Shown here in pieces: positions 24,881 through 32,543 of a stretch of 64,000 bases of DNA. Under the pieces are notes generated by a model. It made no database searches, was not told where the DNA came from, and saw only the letters and a list, made by a program, of their open reading frames with translations. The position numbers and the translations under genes are program-made. Numbering within the stretch: position 1 is the stretch's first letter; every line of letters begins with the position of its first letter. Source of the DNA: Stieleria bergensis (GTDB lineage: Bacteria > Planctomycetota > Planctomycetia > Pirellulales > Pirellulaceae); the NCBI GenBank assembly GCA_007745635.1, contig CP036272.1, positions 2,696,458-2,760,457 of the forward strand. Reading direction: 5' to 3'.

Positions 24881-25789
24881 CTAATTCATCGGGTGCTTTT
24901 GAAAGAACTTCCACATGGCATCATTGGCAGAAATGTTCTTTGTTGTCTTCCCAAGAAAACGGACCCTTGAGGGTCCACCCGGCCATGTGTGCCCGCCGCC
25001 AACAATCTCGATTAGCACGACCTCGGCCCCATCCTTTCCGTCGCCATATGTCTTGCGAATGATTGATGTGCCGTCGTCTATTTTTGGCTGCTGCTTCGTG
25101 ACTACGGGTTCTTCATTGCATCCGTTTGCCTTCACCCAAGCGTTGATCGAATGCTCAACCGAGTAAAAGTCGGTGCCCGACACACCTTTACCTTTGCCGC
25201 CCTTGAACGGAGCGTTCTCATCATCCGTCCCATGGAAATGAATAACTGGCACTGGCCGTTTCGGATTGCAGGTCTGGGTTCCCATCGGCCCACCAACTGG
25301 AGCAATGGCGGCGATCCGTTCTGAAAGCTCCGAGGCAAGTCGGTAGGTGATAATCCCTCCATTCGACATCCCCGTGGCAAAGACCCGTTTCTCATCGACG
25401 TTGACCACGGTTGCGAGGTCGTCGAGTAACTGACTCGTGAATTCAACGTCGTCCACCTTGTTACGCATGGCGTAGCCACAGCAGTTGCCACCATTGAACG
25501 TGAGCAGCTTCTCAAACCGTCCGGTCCCAGCGGGATAGACGGCGATGAAACCGGCTTCATCGGATTTCGCATTCATCCCACTGAAGCGGATCATCGACTG
25601 TGGATTAGCGCCGCCGCCGTGAAAGACCAGCACCACCGGCGATGACTTGTCGTGGTCGTAGTTTGGCGGGACGTGAACGATGTAGCTGCGTTCGATGTTG
25701 CCAACCGTCAATGTCCGTGTGTGATCGCCGGGACCAAGTGGATCGGGGGCGAGCAGTAAGAGAAACAGCACAGATTGAATAGCGGTCAT
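24881..25789 (-). CDS. LpqC/PHB-depolymerase-type alpha/beta hydrolase (secreted)
   Basis: 302 aa. A hydrophobic N-terminus (AIQSVLFLLLLAPDPL) suggests export. Motifs of the esterase/PHB-depolymerase (CE1-like) family are visible: FHGGGANPQSM oxyanion region, GMSNGG nucleophile elbow, a charge-relay Asp in HFHGTDDENAPF, and His in GGGHTWPGG. It likely cleaves ester bonds in polymers or feruloyl/acetyl groups on polysaccharides. It is 12 bp upstream of the cupin gene in the same run. Confidence 0.85.
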   Translation of the reverse strand: MTAIQSVLFLLLLAPDPLGPGDHTRTLTVGNIERSYIVHVPPNYDHDKSSPVVLVFHGGGANPQSMIRFSGMNAKSDEAGFIAVYPAGTGRFEKLLTFNGGNCCGYAMRNKVDDVEFTSQLLDDLATVVNVDEKRVFATGMSNGGIITYRLASELSERIAAIAPVGGPMGTQTCNPKRPVPVIHFHGTDDENAPFKGGKGKGVSGTDFYSVEHSINAWVKANGCNEEPVVTKQQPKIDDGTSIIRKTYGDGKDGAEVVLIEIVGGGHTWPGGPSRVRFLGKTTKNISANDAMWKFFQKHPMN

Positions 25790-25810
25790 CGTCGAAATCC
25801 TTGGTCACAA

Positions 25811-26341
25811 TCAGGGGTAGAGCAATTCCTCGGCGATTTCCCGCACACGATCCATTGTAACGCCATCACGTTGTTCGATTGATAATGGGTGATCCGTTGC
25901 TTCCAACTCAACGAACGGTCGCTGCCCAACGGGGCGAGTATGAATTTGCGTCTTTAAGCTCATCGTCTCCGGGTAAAGAGGCAGCGATGTGGACAGCCAG
26001 CCGAAGAACGGCGGCTCGGACTCACGGCCTTCCTGCTCCCAAATTTCGTGACAACGCTTCAGGCTGTCATTGCTTAGCGAAGCCCACACACCCCAGATGA
26101 AAGGCTCATCGTTGCCAATGACCGGCAACTCCAAACAACCACGAATGAAGAAGAACTCATCATCGATCACGCACAGGTCTTCAGTCAACTCGCAGCGTGA
26201 TTCTCGTTCGTCTTCCGGGATGTTGTTGTAGATCGTCGGAGCGTTTGCGCCGAATTCCATCGGAAGGTCGTGCCACATGCCGCAAGTGGCACAGTGAAAG
26301 CCTGTTGCCTTCTGGTCAAATTCTTGCTCGTCGGTGCTCAT
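25811..26341 (-). CDS. DUF2199 protein
   Basis: 176 aa. It opens with a CxxC-type GFHCATCGMWHDLPMEFG and continues with the conserved CVIDDEFFFIRGCLELPVIG and FIWGVWASLS typical of DUF2199, ending in HPLSIEQRDG. The start overlaps the stop of the upstream hydrolase by 4 bp (ATGA), so the pair is translationally coupled. The family has no established function. Confidence 0.82.
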   Translation of the reverse strand: MSTDEQEFDQKATGFHCATCGMWHDLPMEFGANAPTIYNNIPEDERESRCELTEDLCVIDDEFFFIRGCLELPVIGNDEPFIWGVWASLSNDSLKRCHEIWEQEGRESEPPFFGWLSTSLPLYPETMSLKTQIHTRPVGQRPFVELEATDHPLSIEQRDGVTMDRVREIAEELLYP

Positions 26342-27129
26342 GGCCGAATCGACTCCACGAACTTCTTGAGCGCATCAAGATACTCGCTCACGTTCGCTCG
26401 AAAGATCGTGTTGTGGTTGCCTCTCGGGAATCGAACTAGCCGCTTTTGACGTGAGCCCGCCCATTTGTGACTGCGTTCGGCGTGCGAGATGTCGATCAAG
26501 CCATCGTTCTCGGTGTGAAGCGTGAGCAACGGATGCGTGTACCCCGACAACTTTTTTTTGTGATTGAAGTATCGCTTCACTTCCGTCTTTACGGCAGCTT
26601 CATCGAATCCTGCCGACTCCAAATCCGCATAGGTCAGGAATCGTTCTGAGGGGTCGGCGATGCCACTTTCAATTATCAGGCCAGCGATGTTCGGCTGACG
26701 ATGAGCCAACTCGATGGCGTAAAGCGAACCGATGGACCGACCGAAGACGATGGCTGTCTCTGGTGAAACATCAGCAGCCGTCATTGCTGCTTCACCGTCA
26801 CCGAGCATTGCAACTAGCTTTGCTTCGCCGGTCGATTCGCCGTATTCTCGATACTCAACAAACAGAGAATTCAGGCCCATGTCAGCGAACACGTCCGCCA
26901 TGAATGGAACGTGGTCCGCAACTGCCTCTCCGTTTCCGTGGAAGTGAATTATCGTGAGAGCCTCGGTATCGAGGATCTTCCGATAACACGCCAATTCAGC
27001 AGCATCAGATTTGACGATGAACGGATCGGCGACGGTTCGATCCTGTGGAAACAAGTAGCGTCCGCTGATTGCCGGATCATCAAGAATGCTCTTCACTTCT
27101 GCAAATCCTGTCGCTCGGTTTTGTCTCAA
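26338..27129 (-). CDS. Alpha/beta hydrolase (BAAT/DLH-like, cytoplasmic)
   Basis: 263 aa from a TTG at 27129; no ATG exists upstream in frame, and an internal GTG at 27096 is an alternative. The core has HFHGNGEAV (oxyanion), GRSIGSLYAIELA (Ser nucleophile elbow), a late Asp in TLHTENDGLID and His in FPRGNHNT, a complete catalytic triad. No signal peptide is seen. Substrate unknown. It is coupled to the DUF2199 gene. Confidence 0.78.
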   Translation of the reverse strand: MRQNRATGFAEVKSILDDPAISGRYLFPQDRTVADPFIVKSDAAELACYRKILDTEALTIIHFHGNGEAVADHVPFMADVFADMGLNSLFVEYREYGESTGEAKLVAMLGDGEAAMTAADVSPETAIVFGRSIGSLYAIELAHRQPNIAGLIIESGIADPSERFLTYADLESAGFDEAAVKTEVKRYFNHKKKLSGYTHPLLTLHTENDGLIDISHAERSHKWAGSRQKRLVRFPRGNHNTIFRANVSEYLDALKKFVESIRP

Positions 27130-27207
27130 TAAGCGTCATGTCTTGTTCTGATGGACAAGAACATCGCATCGTCGGTTGAATATTTATTCGTGCCCACTCC
27201 ATTCACT

Positions 27208-27351
27208 TCACAGATGCTTTTGTTTGCTTGCTGTCAAAGCTAATTTCTCGCAAGCATTCAGCATTTTCTCAAGCGGCTCTTTATCGGCCAACCGGTGATC
27301 GTTGCCGACTGCAATTAGCGTCTCGGTGACCAGCGAGAAGTCGTCGGTCAC
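27208..27351 (-). CDS. Mini-ORF, paralogue of 27584-27715
   Basis: 47 aa from a GTG that overlaps the DUF6487 stop (GTGA), so translational coupling is likely. Core sequence AVGNDHRLADKEPLEKMLNA is clearly related to the remnant on the other side of the DUF6487 gene. No domain is recognised. It fills most of the 27130-27347 gap, which otherwise holds nothing visible. Confidence 0.45.
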   Translation of the reverse strand: MTDDFSLVTETLIAVGNDHRLADKEPLEKMLNACEKLALTASKQKHL

Positions 27352-27587
27352 TCATCGTCAGGCACCTGAGCGTAAAACCGCAAGACCCCGCATCCAGTGC
27401 AGCGGTAGGCGGTGATGGGGACGAACTCTTTCTTATCGACCTTTACGCCGGTCTTCATTCCTAACAAGTGTGATGGCTCCGGCTCTCCTCTGTGCCAGAC
27501 CATTTGTGCAATCGCTGCATAAGCAAAGTCGGGAACGAAGCCCTTCTCCATCGCTGTTCCACAATCTGGACATGTCGATTCGCTCAT
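27348..27587 (-). CDS. DUF6487-type zinc-ribbon protein
   Basis: 79 aa from the ATG at 27587 (MSESTCPDCGTAMEKGFVPD). Two CxxC pairs, CPDC near the start and CTGC near the end (YRCTGCGVLRFYAQ), would bind one zinc. The opening CPxCGxxMExGFxPD pattern is the hallmark of the family. It overlaps a paralogous mini-ORF or remnant at each end (ATGA upstream, GTGA downstream). Function unknown. Confidence 0.72.
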   Translation of the reverse strand: MSESTCPDCGTAMEKGFVPDFAYAAIAQMVWHRGEPEPSHLLGMKTGVKVDKKEFVPITAYRCTGCGVLRFYAQVPDDE

Positions 27588-27715
27588 TCGTTTTCTCCAG
27601 TTACGAGATTCTGACTTTTCAGTTTTTCGCACGCTTCCAACATCGCCTTCAGTGGCTCAAGATCGGCCAACCTATGGTGGTCAGCCCCGACTTCACAACT
27701 AACTTTCGTTGCGAT
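27584..27715 (-). pseudogene. Remnant paralogue of the 27208-27351 mini-ORF
   Basis: The frame reads VGADHHRLADLEPLKAMLEA and ends ENE-stop, the stop overlapping the DUF6487 start (ATGA). No ATG, GTG or TTG exists upstream before a stop; the most natural position for a start is an ATC codon at 27715. It overlaps the 3' end of the EF-hand gene. It is therefore either a decayed gene or one using an atypical start. Confidence 0.4.
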
Positions 27716-28082
27716 GGTTCTGAGGGTCTTTGCTTCCGATGTCGGTTCCGTAGTCGTCGATTTCGGCCTGCGTTACGGTTTCATCTTGATTTGTGTCAGC
27801 GGCATCAAAGTTCCGTAAAAGCTGCTCGACATTGCGATGCGGCTGTTGGCGTCCAAAGAGGTCCATTTCTTCACGAGTCAGCTTACCGTCTACGTTATGG
27901 TCGGCGGCGTCCCACGCCGACCATGCTCGGCCAGGAGTCCGGTTTGCCCTGTAAAGCGAATACCAAGCCTGTGAGACGTAGACGTAACCGCAGACACCAA
28001 TGAGTAGCACGCCCACCATCGTCAACTGCCATTTCCAGCGTCGGAGGCTCGCAATATCGGATTTCGTGGGCTCGTCATTCAT
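27699..28082 (-). CDS. Membrane-anchored EF-hand protein
   Basis: 127 aa from the ATG at 28082 (MNDEPTKSDIASLRRWKW). One transmembrane helix (LTMVGVLLIGVCGYVYVSQA) is followed by two EF-hand loops, DAADHNVDGKLTREEMDLF and DAADTNQDETVTQAEIDDYG, both with Asp at positions 1, 3/5 and an acidic residue at 12. The calcium-binding part would face outside. Such short EF-hand membrane proteins are common in planctomycetes. The partner is unknown. Confidence 0.75.
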   Translation of the reverse strand: MNDEPTKSDIASLRRWKWQLTMVGVLLIGVCGYVYVSQAWYSLYRANRTPGRAWSAWDAADHNVDGKLTREEMDLFGRQQPHRNVEQLLRNFDAADTNQDETVTQAEIDDYGTDIGSKDPQNHRNES

Positions 28083-28174
28083 CGTTCGCAGTCCTGTCAA
28101 TTTACCGTATAAAAGTGAGTCGATGATCTCCATTGATCGTGAAATCAAGATAGCCCAGTCGAAGTTAATCCTGA

Positions 28175-28444
28175 TCAATTCAAGCGTTTTCGCTTCCAGT
28201 CCAAATACTTGGCGATGTCGGGATGCGATTGTAACTTCTCAATCGTGTAGAAATCCCGTCCTAACTCCTTCTCATCTGGAATCAACTCATGCACCGACTC
28301 GTGGCACATCTTACAAAGGAGGATCGTTTGCTGCATCTGCTCCTTGGTGAAGTGCCGCTTCCACCAATTCTTTCGATGGCAGTGTCGGGGGATCAAATGA
28401 TGTTCGCTGTGAACTTCGTTGCTCCCGCATAGCTGGCACGGCAC
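28175..28444 (-). CDS. Small HNH-type nuclease-like protein
   Basis: 89 aa, GTG start. It begins with CQLCG, continues SEHHLIPRHCH and ends LLCKMCHESVHELIP: two CxxC pairs and the H-H/N-H spacing of an HNH zinc fold, with a HH dyad in place of the usual DH. A short helical tail follows. It may be a free-standing nuclease or a DNA-binding relict. It is in a minus-strand run of accessory genes. Confidence 0.65.
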   Translation of the reverse strand: MPCQLCGSNEVHSEHHLIPRHCHRKNWWKRHFTKEQMQQTILLCKMCHESVHELIPDEKELGRDFYTIEKLQSHPDIAKYLDWKRKRLN

Positions 28445-28478
28445 TTGTGTTCTCCATTCAGGTTCGACTTAAATAGAA

Positions 28479-28775
28479 TTAAGGTCGCTTGAGCAACATG
28501 ACCAGTGGCGTCGTTGCCTTGATGCTGTGAGGCGTTTTGGCTGCCATCTGAATCCACGTTCCCGGCTTGCCTGCCACTGCCTCTTCGCCGACAGTCAGTT
28601 CGGCCTCGCCATTGATGATTTGAATGATCGCTGGCAGCGGTGCGACATGTTCTTTGAGACCGAACAATACAACTTTTGCATTGTCGTCGCCGGTCAGCAC
28701 GATGCTCTGCTTGCCGGTTTCAGGCGGCTGAAGTTCGTCGGCGAGTTGTCGGATTTGGAAACTGTTAGTAGAGAT
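28479..28775 (-). CDS. Small cupin protein, apparent ATC start
   Basis: 98 aa if initiated at the ATC codon 28775 (reading STNSFQIRQLADELQPP...), which has AAAGGA eight bases upstream; the frame is closed by TAA two codons before that ATC. The first canonical start is a GTG 25 codons later, which would remove the opening strand of the fold. The cupin core (IIQIINGEAELTVGEE and AAKTPHSIKATTPLVML) has only one metal-ligand-type His visible, so catalysis is doubtful. It may have lost its ATG by mutation or use a rare start. Confidence 0.55.
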   Translation of the reverse strand: MSTNSFQIRQLADELQPPETGKQSIVLTGDDNAKVVLFGLKEHVAPLPAIIQIINGEAELTVGEEAVAGKPGTWIQMAAKTPHSIKATTPLVMLLKRP

Positions 28776-28829
28776 GGTCGGTTATCCTTTGATACAAAGA
28801 ACCACTCAGAATCGCTAAATACGAATTCG

Positions 28830-29750
28830 TCATCGAGGCCCACGGTCATCGAACAGTGCTTTGAGTTGGGTACAAACAGGGCCAATTGCCGCAGCCCATT
28901 GCCCTTTGTCGACTGGGTTGGAGGGCATTGTAAACGAAAGCGGATTCAACCCCTGCAAGTCGCTTGGGAGCTTCAGGTCGATTCCTCTCGGTGTAACCAT
29001 CACCGTTCGTTCCCTTCCAAGCTGCCCCATGAACAACCCAAGTTCAAAAACTACATTGTCCCTTGGGGCAACCTTTCGCTTCTTTCGGGCGGTGACGACA
29101 TCTTCTCCAGTGACCACGGCGATGGCAAAGTCAGCAGACATCACTTCTCGCTCAAGGTCTTCCATCGTCTGCTTTGTCAAACCGAACACTTGGTCTGTCC
29201 ATTTGCTGACGATGCTCTCATGGTGATCTAGTCCGAGTTGAATCTGCTCCGCAATATGCAGGCTTTCGCTTGAAGAGCAGATGAAGACATTCGGCAACTC
29301 ATTAGGGCGGCGAATCATGTCATTGCGGTTACGGAGCCGGTCACAAAGTTCGATGGAAATTCGCCGCCACAAGACCGGGAACTCATCAGCAATGCGAGTA
29401 AAGTCTGGCTCGGTTATTTGAGCCACGAGCGTTGTCTCTTCGGCGATCACGCTTGCACTTCTTCGAGCTTTGCAGTCGATCAATGCCATTTCTCCGACGT
29501 GAGTACCATAATTCCGAATTGCCACGGGCCTTCCATTCGCCTCGATCCGCATTCTTCCCGAGATGATAAAGTACAGGTCGGTATCCTCGCCCTCCTGCGA
29601 GATCAACACTGTGTCAGTCGGCAACTCCGTTAGTATCGCTACCTCAATCAACTGCTCAGCAATCAACTGTTCGCCATTGACTAATTTTTGATTCAGGAAA
29701 GCGTCACGCAACCGACGCTTGCCATCGTCGCCTTGAAATCGTTCGATCAT
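28830..29750 (-). CDS. Pycsar-type effector: cyclic-nucleotide-binding domain fused to TIR-like (PF10137) domain
   Basis: 306 aa. Residues ~45-135 form a CRP-type cNMP-binding domain with a phosphate-binding-cassette-like GEMALIDCKARRSASV. Residues ~153-300 form the TIR-like nucleotide-binding domain with FICSSSESLHIAE, FAIAVVTGEDV and DNVVFELGLFMGQLGRERT; Glu236 is the predicted catalytic NAD-cleaving residue. This is the architecture of PycTIR, in which cCMP or cUMP binding triggers NAD depletion and abortive infection. It is the last gene of a three-gene operon with a tandem cyclase and an E2-like protein. Ligand identity is inferred. Confidence 0.85.
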   Translation of the reverse strand: MIERFQGDDGKRRLRDAFLNQKLVNGEQLIAEQLIEVAILTELPTDTVLISQEGEDTDLYFIISGRMRIEANGRPVAIRNYGTHVGEMALIDCKARRSASVIAEETTLVAQITEPDFTRIADEFPVLWRRISIELCDRLRNRNDMIRRPNELPNVFICSSSESLHIAEQIQLGLDHHESIVSKWTDQVFGLTKQTMEDLEREVMSADFAIAVVTGEDVVTARKKRKVAPRDNVVFELGLFMGQLGRERTVMVTPRGIDLKLPSDLQGLNPLSFTMPSNPVDKGQWAAAIGPVCTQLKALFDDRGPR

Positions 29751-29781
29751 TCGCTGGTGACTCCAATCGTCCCACGTTGAT

Positions 29782-30357
29782 TTACAGCTTTCCCAAATGA
29801 CACTTCTTAAACTTTAATCCACTTCCGCACGGGCAGGGATCGTTTCTGCCAACACGGCCCATGTCTCGAATTGCTTCACGAATACCCTCCAGCCCATGCG
29901 ACCGATCAGGCCCCGGCCATTCGGCGATTTCGCCAGTCCGCTGTGCTTTAGCAAGTCGCCGCTGATAGATCCGTTCCTTAAGTAAGAACGTGTGAATTAC
30001 GCCAAACAATTTTCTGAGCGAGTCATCGTCGGCAAATGCAATCCCCGAGTCACCCGGCACGAATAGGCAGAGCTTCCAGTCGCTTTCAATGTGGCTATTA
30101 GCGACTTTTTTCCAGCGGTCACGATGGCTCTCAAGGTAGACGGATGGCGGTTGATTTCGGGCCGGAAACCTTGAAGGATACACGAGACGGATGCGTACCG
30201 ATTCGTAGACATGGCCATGCTCGGAACACAATTCAAGATCGCCGCAGAGACTTGCATTTCCGTTGCCATCAATGCTGGATTCGAAAGCCGTTAGAAGCTC
30301 CGAAGCAATCTGCTGCTCTCGCAGCAACCTCTGAGGGTTTTCTTTGTACCAAACCAC
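29782..30357 (-). CDS. E2-like (ubiquitin-conjugating fold) protein with C-terminal SEC-C zinc motif
   Basis: 191 aa, GTG start 4 bases after the cyclase stop. The core shows E2 features: VYESVRIRLVYPSRFPARNQPP (the YPxxFP...PP strand-turn) and SHIESDWKLCLFVPG, with a Cys in the LCL position used by bacterial E2-like proteins. The last ~20 residues are a SEC-C metal motif, NDPCPCGSGLKFKKCH. E2-like proteins occur in CBASS and related systems, where they modify or prime the cyclase. Here it lies between a class III cyclase and a TIR effector, a context not standard for Pycsar. The E2 assignment is by pattern; catalysis is not proven. Confidence 0.6.
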   Translation of the reverse strand: MVWYKENPQRLLREQQIASELLTAFESSIDGNGNASLCGDLELCSEHGHVYESVRIRLVYPSRFPARNQPPSVYLESHRDRWKKVANSHIESDWKLCLFVPGDSGIAFADDDSLRKLFGVIHTFLLKERIYQRRLAKAQRTGEIAEWPGPDRSHGLEGIREAIRDMGRVGRNDPCPCGSGLKFKKCHLGKL

Positions 30358-30361
30358 CGTT

Positions 30362-31927
30362 TCACTCCGACAACCATGGCTTGCTTGTCTGCCACGGTTG
30401 GGCTGCGATAGCCGCCGACTTCGTCGTCACCTGCATTCGGTTATTCTCAAAGCTCGTACCGAGACATCCCTCTTCCGCCGCTTTCTCCTCTTTCTTTTCG
30501 TCCAGCTTCGGAAAAGTTAGATTAGTGGCAACGTATGCCGACCCTCGTTTGGTAAATTCCTCCGTGACATTTTCATCGTCTAGTTGGCAATAGATCTCAC
30601 TGGCAATACGGATTTGCTTCGCCGCAGATATCATCTGGAGCCGTTCGGCCTCGGTGACTTCCGGTCCGAAGCAAATCGAAATACGTTCGCCCTGTTTACC
30701 CAGTCGTGAAACAATGACTTTTCCTACATCCACACCGACAGCAACATGAATGTCCTCACGGTCTGCAAGGTGTTCATTCAGCACATGCTCCATCGATGAC
30801 TGTAGGGCAATCGCAAGGTCAACAGCATCTTGGCAACGAATATCGTGTTTGCCACTCCCTGAAGGCAGGTGCATGATCCCGAGGATGCAGTCACCACGAT
30901 GTTGCAGTACCAATCCGTCGTAATCCGTCCCGGCGACAGAATGGAACTCTGACCGAATCATGTGAAACTGTCGGATCAGGCTGACAACCTTGTCGTCGGT
31001 CTCTGCCTCTTGGACGTATCGGGTGAATCCATCGAGGTCAGCGTAAAACGTCACCGCCTCGGTTCGTTTGCAGTTGCGCTCAGTCAGCTTTGAAACATCG
31101 ATCAGTGTCGTCGCTTCAGAAATATTGATCTGGTCGAGCGGGAGATTGTCCCGATGCCTCTCGGTTTCCTTCTTCAACTTCTCTTCATTCCATTCGACGC
31201 CAAGCTCTTCAGCCAAACCAGAGTTGCGACTCCAGCGGAGTCCGGTGGCTCGATAAGTTTGCACGTCAGCGACGACTTCGCTCTTCTCAAAGTGGCCCTG
31301 AAGACACTCGGGCAACGCTTCGTACATTTCAGCCGTGATTGTGATTGAATCCCGCCCACCGATGATCTTCGCTGCGAGGTTGGCACAAGTGCCGAGTGAA
31401 ATGAGTTCTCGCTTTCCAGTCTTACCGACGTTGCAGATGTAACTCGTTCCACTGGCCAAGCCTACGGCACTACTGAAGTCCCGCACATCGCTGAATACAC
31501 CATTGAATACGTCAAGAACGTAAGTGTTTTGTGTGATGGCGTGGATGACAGCCTGCTTTGTTCTAGCGCCGTGATTTGGGTTGTCCTTGCCGTCGTATGG
31601 TCTGAAGACCAATCCGTGTGCTCGGACGGTCTGACGCTGAATGTCGCCAACGTCGTCATCTTTCATCAGCTCGCCCTGAATACGTCGGAGGACACTGGAT
31701 GCTCTCACCAGCTTCCGCTGCTTTTGTTTGTCATTCCCGGCGTCCGCTACGGCACGGTGAAAGTTGGGGACATCAACATATAGATGGACGCCTTCAGCCC
31801 GCCGAACGTCTTTTCTTCCGAGGTTTGAGAAGTCCATTGACCGGGCGAGGTCTCTGACATTCAGGTCCAGATCAGCGAAATCATTCTTCTTAACCCGCTC
31901 TCGTGAACGCTTTTCATTCCAAGCCAT
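30362..31927 (-). CDS. Tandem class III nucleotidyl cyclase (Pycsar PycC-like), first domain degenerate
   Basis: 521 aa from the ATG at 31927 (MAWNEKRSRERVKKND), preceded by a GGAG. There are two class III cyclase modules. Module 2 (starting near EAVTFYADLDGFTRY) has both metal Asp positions, YADLDGF and HRGDCILGI, and a FGPEVTEAERLQM helix. Module 1 (VHLYVDVPNFHRAV) keeps the first Asp, but its second metal site reads RAHGLVFRPY with no Asp, and it carries an intact-looking LGTCANLAAKI. Likely one active site from module 2 with module 1 as partner. Phage-triggered synthesis of a pyrimidine cyclic nucleotide is inferred from the neighbouring TIR effector. Confidence 0.75.
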   Translation of the reverse strand: MAWNEKRSRERVKKNDFADLDLNVRDLARSMDFSNLGRKDVRRAEGVHLYVDVPNFHRAVADAGNDKQKQRKLVRASSVLRRIQGELMKDDDVGDIQRQTVRAHGLVFRPYDGKDNPNHGARTKQAVIHAITQNTYVLDVFNGVFSDVRDFSSAVGLASGTSYICNVGKTGKRELISLGTCANLAAKIIGGRDSITITAEMYEALPECLQGHFEKSEVVADVQTYRATGLRWSRNSGLAEELGVEWNEEKLKKETERHRDNLPLDQINISEATTLIDVSKLTERNCKRTEAVTFYADLDGFTRYVQEAETDDKVVSLIRQFHMIRSEFHSVAGTDYDGLVLQHRGDCILGIMHLPSGSGKHDIRCQDAVDLAIALQSSMEHVLNEHLADREDIHVAVGVDVGKVIVSRLGKQGERISICFGPEVTEAERLQMISAAKQIRIASEIYCQLDDENVTEEFTKRGSAYVATNLTFPKLDEKKEEKAAEEGCLGTSFENNRMQVTTKSAAIAAQPWQTSKPWLSE

Positions 31928-32126
31928 CTCGATTTCTCCGTGGCAGACCGAGGAAACACAGGGCGGAAACTTTCCGCAATCGTCAATGTCGCTATATGCT
32001 ATCTGTTCGCTATGCAAGAAGTCAAGGAGGCGGCAAGCCGATGCGTCTGCTTGAAGCGGACAGGGAAAAGCCGTAGGATGTGCGTGGTTTTACGGTTATG
32101 CAATTGCAGCAGAGGGTTGTGCCGCC
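31928..32126. promoter_or_regulatory. Divergent promoter region between two Pycsar-like operons
   Basis: This 199-bp gap separates the minus-strand cyclase-E2-TIR operon from the plus-strand XRE-ImmA-PycTM-cyclase operon. It contains repeated GCTAT words (for example CGCTATATGCTATCTGTTCGC, around 31989-32011) that could be repressor half-sites, and an A/T-richer block suitable for promoters. The encoded XRE protein is the natural candidate to bind here and so control both operons. No consensus promoter can be asserted. Confidence 0.4.
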
Positions 32127-32543
32127 ATGACGACAGTCGGTGAACGCATCAAAGCCCGTCGAGAAGAGCTTGACTGGACTCAAGATGATTTGGCTACCAA
32201 GGCCAGCATCAGCAAGAGCTTCCTGTCAGACCTTGAGAACGGCAAACGCAATGTCGGAGCAGATAAGCTCCTTGACATAGCCCGTGCGCTGAGTCTGTCG
32301 CTCGACTACCTAATGACAGGCAAAGACGCCAAGAGCACGGAGACCAAAAAAAACGAGAAAGAGGTTCAGATACCGAAGGCACTGGCGGAATTTGCAGGCG
32401 ACGAGGGACTGAGTTTTCGGCAGGCGATTGCTTTGCTGGAAATGCAGAACCAGATCATTGCTCACCGCAGCAGCACCAAGAAAGGCGACCTTGAAAAGGT
32501 CGATTGGCAAAAATTTTATGAAGCGGTGAAGGAATTCCTATGA
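32127..32543 (+). CDS. XRE-family transcriptional repressor
   Basis: 138 aa. A classic HTH_3 domain spans ~4-60 (RIKARREELDWTQDDLATKA, then ISKSFLSDLENGKRN and LLDIARALSLSLDYLM). The C-terminal part (LSFRQAIALLEMQNQI) is helical. It overlaps the ImmA/IrrE gene by 4 bp (ATGA). XRE/ImmA pairs regulate mobile elements and defence systems by proteolysis of the repressor. Here the pair heads an operon with a membrane effector and a cyclase, and likely senses infection or stress to release both divergent Pycsar-like units. Confidence 0.9.
   Translation: MTTVGERIKARREELDWTQDDLATKASISKSFLSDLENGKRNVGADKLLDIARALSLSLDYLMTGKDAKSTETKKNEKEVQIPKALAEFAGDEGLSFRQAIALLEMQNQIIAHRSSTKKGDLEKVDWQKFYEAVKEFL

Noticed and set aside
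23058-28775. Array of small accessory genes considered as integron cassettes
   Set aside because: Gaps are mostly 12-22 bp or overlapping, leaving no room for attC sites, and no integron integrase is present.
28830-31927. Reading the cyclase-E2-TIR operon as type II CBASS
   Set aside because: No CD-NTase, E1-like Cap2 or JAB Cap3 is present; the synthase is a class III cyclase and the effector carries a cNMP-binding domain, which fits Pycsar better.
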